The notes under the pieces are model-generated. The model was not told the origin of the DNA, made no database searches, and saw only the letters and a list, made by a program, of their open reading frames with translations. 64,000 nucleotides of DNA from Acidobacteriota bacterium (GTDB lineage Bacteria; Acidobacteriota; Polarisedimenticolia; J045), in contig JAUZRX010000015.1 of NCBI GenBank assembly GCA_030949985.1, positions 124,001 through 188,000 on the forward strand. The letters run 5' to 3'. The position numbers were made by a program, and so were the translations under genes. Positions 61,305 to 64,000 of this stretch are shown here, one piece after another (the stretch's first letter is position 1; every line of letters begins with the position of its first letter).

Positions 61305-61332
61305 ACTTTACATAATACGCCTTATCGGACAT
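61305..61332 (-). other. dif: dif-like site-specific recombination site
   Basis: Read on the minus strand, this 28-bp site has the arm ATGTCCGATAA, a 6-bp centre GGCGTA and the arm TTATGTAAAGT. This is the 11-6-11 layout of XerC/XerD dif sites. The XerD-side arm matches Bacillus dif at 10 of 11 bases and E. coli dif at 9 of 11. The XerC-side arm matches Bacillus at 7 of 11. It lies between parB and lptFG with no gene over it. The comparison used remembered dif sequences. Whether Xer recombinases act here is untested. Confidence 0.6.
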
Positions 61333-61436
61333 TGCGTCGGGACTGGCGTTCATGCCCATTCCGCTGTTTTCGCGGTTGTGTGTGCGGATGTTTGTGAGGG
61401 CTGCCCGCCCTTTTTTGCTCTTTTTCGGCCCCTGTC

Positions 61437-61466
61437 TTGACGCCCGGCGGCTGTCCGGGCTAAAAA
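61437..61466 (+). promoter_or_regulatory. promoter of the lptF-lptG fusion
   Basis: TTGACG (61437-61442) and TAAAAA (61461-61466) are 18 bases apart. The gene starts at 61551, giving a leader of about 80 bases. The -35 lies about 105 bases after the dif-like site. Confidence 0.5.
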
Positions 61467-61550
61467 GCGGGCTTGGCCGCGAGAATGCGGAGATCGATTC
61501 TTCGAGCTTTCCAGCCCGAGGCAGAGCCAGCTTCCCATGATTCAGCGCCC

Positions 61551-63956
61551 ATGAAGATCTGGAATCGACTCGACGGCTACGTGCTGCGGGAAATTCGTTC
61601 CCCGTTCTTTCTCGCCGTTGTCGGCTTCACCTTCGTTCTGCTTCTCAACTACCTCTTCCTGCTCGCCCAGCAGACCATCGAAAAGGCTGTGCCGGTTCAG
61701 CTGGTTCTCGGATTTCTCCTGGCTCGACTGCCCGGGTTCCTGACCCTGACGATTCCCATGGGCGCTCTGCTCGGGGTTCTGGTGGGCATCGGCCGCCTGG
61801 CCGGCCAGCATGAGATCGTCGCCCTGCGTTCCGTGGGCGTATCGGTGGGCCGACTGTTCCGGCCCGTGATCCTGGCGGCCATGCTGTTGACCGTGCTGGA
61901 TCTGGGGGTCTCCCATTACCTGCATCCCATGGGCCGGCTCAAGGAGCGGGCGCTGTTTCAGGAGATCCTGCGCGCCCGGGATTTTTCCCGGGAAGTCGAT
62001 CCTGGAGTGTTTTTCGACCGTCTGCCCGGGGCCGTACTATTCGCCTCGCGTTCGCGATCCTCCACGGAAGGGCGAGTCTTCGAGGGTGTTCTGCTCTATC
62101 GCGAAGGCAGCCAGCGGGGCACGACCGACCTGATCCTGGCCCGCCGCGGCCAGGGTGATTTCGACCGCGACACCGGGCAGGTCTCGCTGCGCCTCGATGA
62201 CGTGGAATGGCACGTGGTCGACCCGGCCCGTCCGGAGACCTACACGGTGGTGCGCACCCCCCACGAGACGCTCAACTTCCCGCCGGACCCACGCTTCCTG
62301 GCCCGCCGGCGCCTGGGCAAGGTTTCCGGTCAGAAAGAACTGGTGGGGCTCGATCTCTATCGAAGCGTGGCCCGGCGGGTCCGCGAGGTGGCGACGGCTC
62401 CCAGCGAGGGCAGCCGGATAGCCGCCAAGGTCAAGCTGCGTAAGGCGGTGATCGAGCTGTCCCACCGGTGGGCCTACCCTGCTGCGGTGCTGGTGCTGGT
62501 CTTCGCGGCTTTTCCCCTGGCGGCGCGAACCCGGCGCGGCGGGCGTTTTGCCGGATTTGCCCAGGCGATGGGTATTATTTTCGCCTTTTGGTTGCTTTTT
62601 TCCATCGGTGACGGTCTTTCCGAGCAAGGGACCCTGCCCCCCTGGGCGGGCTCGTGGCTGGCCCACCTGGTGATCCTGGCCTGGGGCGTCACGCTCTGGC
62701 TGGCCCTCCTGCGGGAGCGAGGAGAGGGCGCGGGCCTGCTTGCCCGCCTGCCGGCCGCCGTCGGGGGACTTCTGCGCCGGCGGTGGGGGGCCGGCGGGCA
62801 GGAGCGGCGCCGCGGCCCGCGGTGGGTGCAACAGGATCGATGGGGAGGCCTGACGCGGCTGGATACCTACCTGGCGTCCGGACACCTGCGCATGTTGGGG
62901 ATCTCTCTCGGCGTGCTGGTGGCCCTGGTGCTTGCGGTGGGCCTCAAGCAGGCCATCGACAGCGTCGATCCGGCCGCCACGCGCTTCCCATGGGCCGATG
63001 TCTTTTATTTCGTTGGATTTTCGCTTCCTGGCCAGCTCCAGTTTCTCTTCCCGGTGGCCGCCCTTTTCGGGGTGATGATCTCGCTGGCGGCCCTGGCCCG
63101 CGGCGGCGAGGTGATGGCCCTCAAGTCCTGTGGAATCGGCCCGGCGAGGATCTCGTGGCCGTTGCTGATCGTCACGCTGCTGCTCTCCCTCGTCTATGCG
63201 GCTGCCCAGGAGTCGGTGGTGCCCGCCGCCGAGCGGGAGGCCCAGCGCTCCCTGGACCGCATCAAGGGCCGTACACGGGTGGAGGCCGTCAGCACGGGGC
63301 GCCGTTGGGTGGCGGGCGAGCCGGGGCATTTCTGGATCTATCTCGATTGGGATGGGGGCCGCGAAACGCTGGCCGCTCCGGGATACCTGCAGGTGGACCT
63401 GGATCGGGCCCGAGTGCTCGAACGGGTGGAGGCCAGGACGGCCCGCTACGAGGACGGTCGCTGGACTTTCGCGGAGGGCTGGCGGCGACGTTTCGGCGGA
63501 GCCGATCGGCCTCGCTTCGAGAGTTTCGAGGCCCTGGATCTGCCGTTGGCGGAACGGCCGGCCCTGTTTGGCGCGACCCGGGGGCGACTTCTTTTCGACA
63601 AGAACCTGGCCGATCAGATGACCTTCCGCGAGTTGATGACCCACCTCCGGCGGGTTTCCCGGGCCGGTTATCCGGCGGCGGCGCTGCTGGTTGGCCTGCA
63701 CCGCAAGTTGATCAACCCGCTTCTGCCGCCCTTGCTGGTGTTGGTGGGCATTCCCCTGGTCGTAGGGGGATCCTCGCGGAGAGGGTCCCTCTTCGGCTTC
63801 GGCCTGGCGCTGCTGATCGCCTTCGGGTTTTGGGCCCTGCTGGCGGTGACCACGTCGCTGGGACGTGAGGGGCTGCTCTCGCCGGCGGTGGCCGTCTGGG
63901 CCGCTCCCGCCATCCTGTTCGCGACGGGTTCCGTGCTGCTGGCCCGGGCGCGCTGA
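61551..63956 (+). CDS. LptF-LptG fused lipopolysaccharide export permease
   Basis: The 801-residue protein contains two LptF/LptG-type permease units in one chain. The first, about residues 1-400, starts WNRLDGYVLREIRSPFFLAVVGF, and the second, about 435-801, starts LTRLDTYLASGHLRMLGISLGV. Each has N-terminal and C-terminal membrane helices with a beta-jellyroll-like domain between (for example FEGVLLYREGS and FWIYLDWDGGRE). Separate LptF and LptG form the ABC transporter with LptB that pulls LPS out of the inner membrane. An Arg/Gly-rich linker joins the halves. No lptB is in the window. The ATG at 61551 has only a weak ribosome site. Confidence 0.9.
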   Translation: MKIWNRLDGYVLREIRSPFFLAVVGFTFVLLLNYLFLLAQQTIEKAVPVQLVLGFLLARLPGFLTLTIPMGALLGVLVGIGRLAGQHEIVALRSVGVSVGRLFRPVILAAMLLTVLDLGVSHYLHPMGRLKERALFQEILRARDFSREVDPGVFFDRLPGAVLFASRSRSSTEGRVFEGVLLYREGSQRGTTDLILARRGQGDFDRDTGQVSLRLDDVEWHVVDPARPETYTVVRTPHETLNFPPDPRFLARRRLGKVSGQKELVGLDLYRSVARRVREVATAPSEGSRIAAKVKLRKAVIELSHRWAYPAAVLVLVFAAFPLAARTRRGGRFAGFAQAMGIIFAFWLLFSIGDGLSEQGTLPPWAGSWLAHLVILAWGVTLWLALLRERGEGAGLLARLPAAVGGLLRRRWGAGGQERRRGPRWVQQDRWGGLTRLDTYLASGHLRMLGISLGVLVALVLAVGLKQAIDSVDPAATRFPWADVFYFVGFSLPGQLQFLFPVAALFGVMISLAALARGGEVMALKSCGIGPARISWPLLIVTLLLSLVYAAAQESVVPAAEREAQRSLDRIKGRTRVEAVSTGRRWVAGEPGHFWIYLDWDGGRETLAAPGYLQVDLDRARVLERVEARTARYEDGRWTFAEGWRRRFGGADRPRFESFEALDLPLAERPALFGATRGRLLFDKNLADQMTFRELMTHLRRVSRAGYPAAALLVGLHRKLINPLLPPLLVLVGIPLVVGGSSRRGSLFGFGLALLIAFGFWALLAVTTSLGREGLLSPAVAVWAAPAILFATGSVLLARAR

Positions 63957-63962
63957 AAAGAG

Positions 63963-63988
63963 CCGCGCCCCGCCGGAGCGGGGCGCGG
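63963..63988 (+). other. 10-bp perfect hairpin after the lptF-lptG fusion
   Basis: CCGCGCCCCG (63963-63972) pairs perfectly with CGGGGCGCGG (63979-63988) around a six-base loop. It lies seven bases after the stop codon. No T-run follows within the window, so it may be a terminator of the T-poor kind or only an RNA end stabiliser. Confidence 0.5.
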
Positions 63989-64000
63989 TGGACTCCGCGA

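Noticed and set aside
61353-61540. Small overlapping open frames on both strands after the dif-like site
   Set aside because: They have no ribosome sites or family features, and the region carries the promoter of the lptF-lptG fusion.

Overview
This window is a dense, GC-rich stretch of bacterial core chromosome. Nearly all of it is coding, GTG starts are common, and adjacent genes very often overlap by four bases. The organism looks Gram-negative: it has an RseP-type site-2 protease, a fused LptF/LptG lipopolysaccharide permease and a periplasmic-type multiheme cytochrome. An MglA-type polarity GTPase, a RomR-like response regulator, a likely sigma-54 promoter, a regulatory PTS with HPr kinase, and an archaeal-type GAPDH suggest Acidobacteriota or a former deltaproteobacterial lineage such as Myxococcota. 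This placement is an inference from gene content and not a demonstrated taxonomy. I see no insertion sequence, prophage, integrase, CRISPR array or rRNA gene.

Layout from left to right. 1-2.9 kb: end of dxr, rseP, and a CCA-adding-enzyme-like nucleotidyltransferase. 2.9-4.5 kb: a small unknown gene on the minus strand, then a repeat-rich control region with a good sigma-54 promoter driving an exported ComEA-like protein and a pseudopilin-like protein. 4.5-9.0 kb: glycine cleavage operon gcvT-gcvH-gcvPA-gcvPB. 9.0-14.6 kb: maf, a phosphoesterase-like/tetraheme cytochrome fusion, a stand-alone sigma region 4 protein, mutL and a lytic transglycosylase. 14.6-19.8 kb: fatty-acid operon yceD-rpmF-plsX-fabD-fabG-acpP-fabF. 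19.8-20.9 kb: archaeal-type GAPDH on the minus strand. 20.9-26.3 kb: hprK-rapZ-EIIA(Man)-ptsH-ptsI and a MerR-like gene.

26.4-32.7 kb: a tRNA-Pro(GGG), then on the minus strand the complete SUF iron-sulfur operon (rrf2-sufC-sufB-sufD-sufS-sufU-sufT) with an IscR-like operator. 32.7-42.5 kb: a small unknown gene, surE-pcm, tRNA-Pro(CGG), a RomR-like response regulator, valS-nadC-birA-coaX, a low-molecular-weight phosphatase and an unknown gene. 42.6-47.7 kb: comEC (with no in-frame stop where one is expected), a second site-2 protease, an HU gene and der. 47.8-52.2 kb: a cluster of MglA with a long extension, a Pro/Ala-rich membrane protein, a HEAT-like exported protein, a CNB-FHA protein and an exported unknown. 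52.3-59.4 kb: scpA-scpB-rluB, rpsA-ihfB-like, miaB, and a bifunctional nuclease-family gene. 59.6-64.0 kb: parA-parB, a 28-bp dif-like site, and the lptF-lptG fusion.

The features I find most worth following up are the dif-like site beside parAB, the sigma-54-controlled ComEA/pseudopilin pair, the MglA-linked cluster of uncharacterised genes, the stand-alone sigma region 4 gene, and a repeated arrangement in which the TGA stop of one gene lies inside the -35 box of the next promoter. No single locus here is demonstrably a new system; the MglA-linked cluster is the best candidate.
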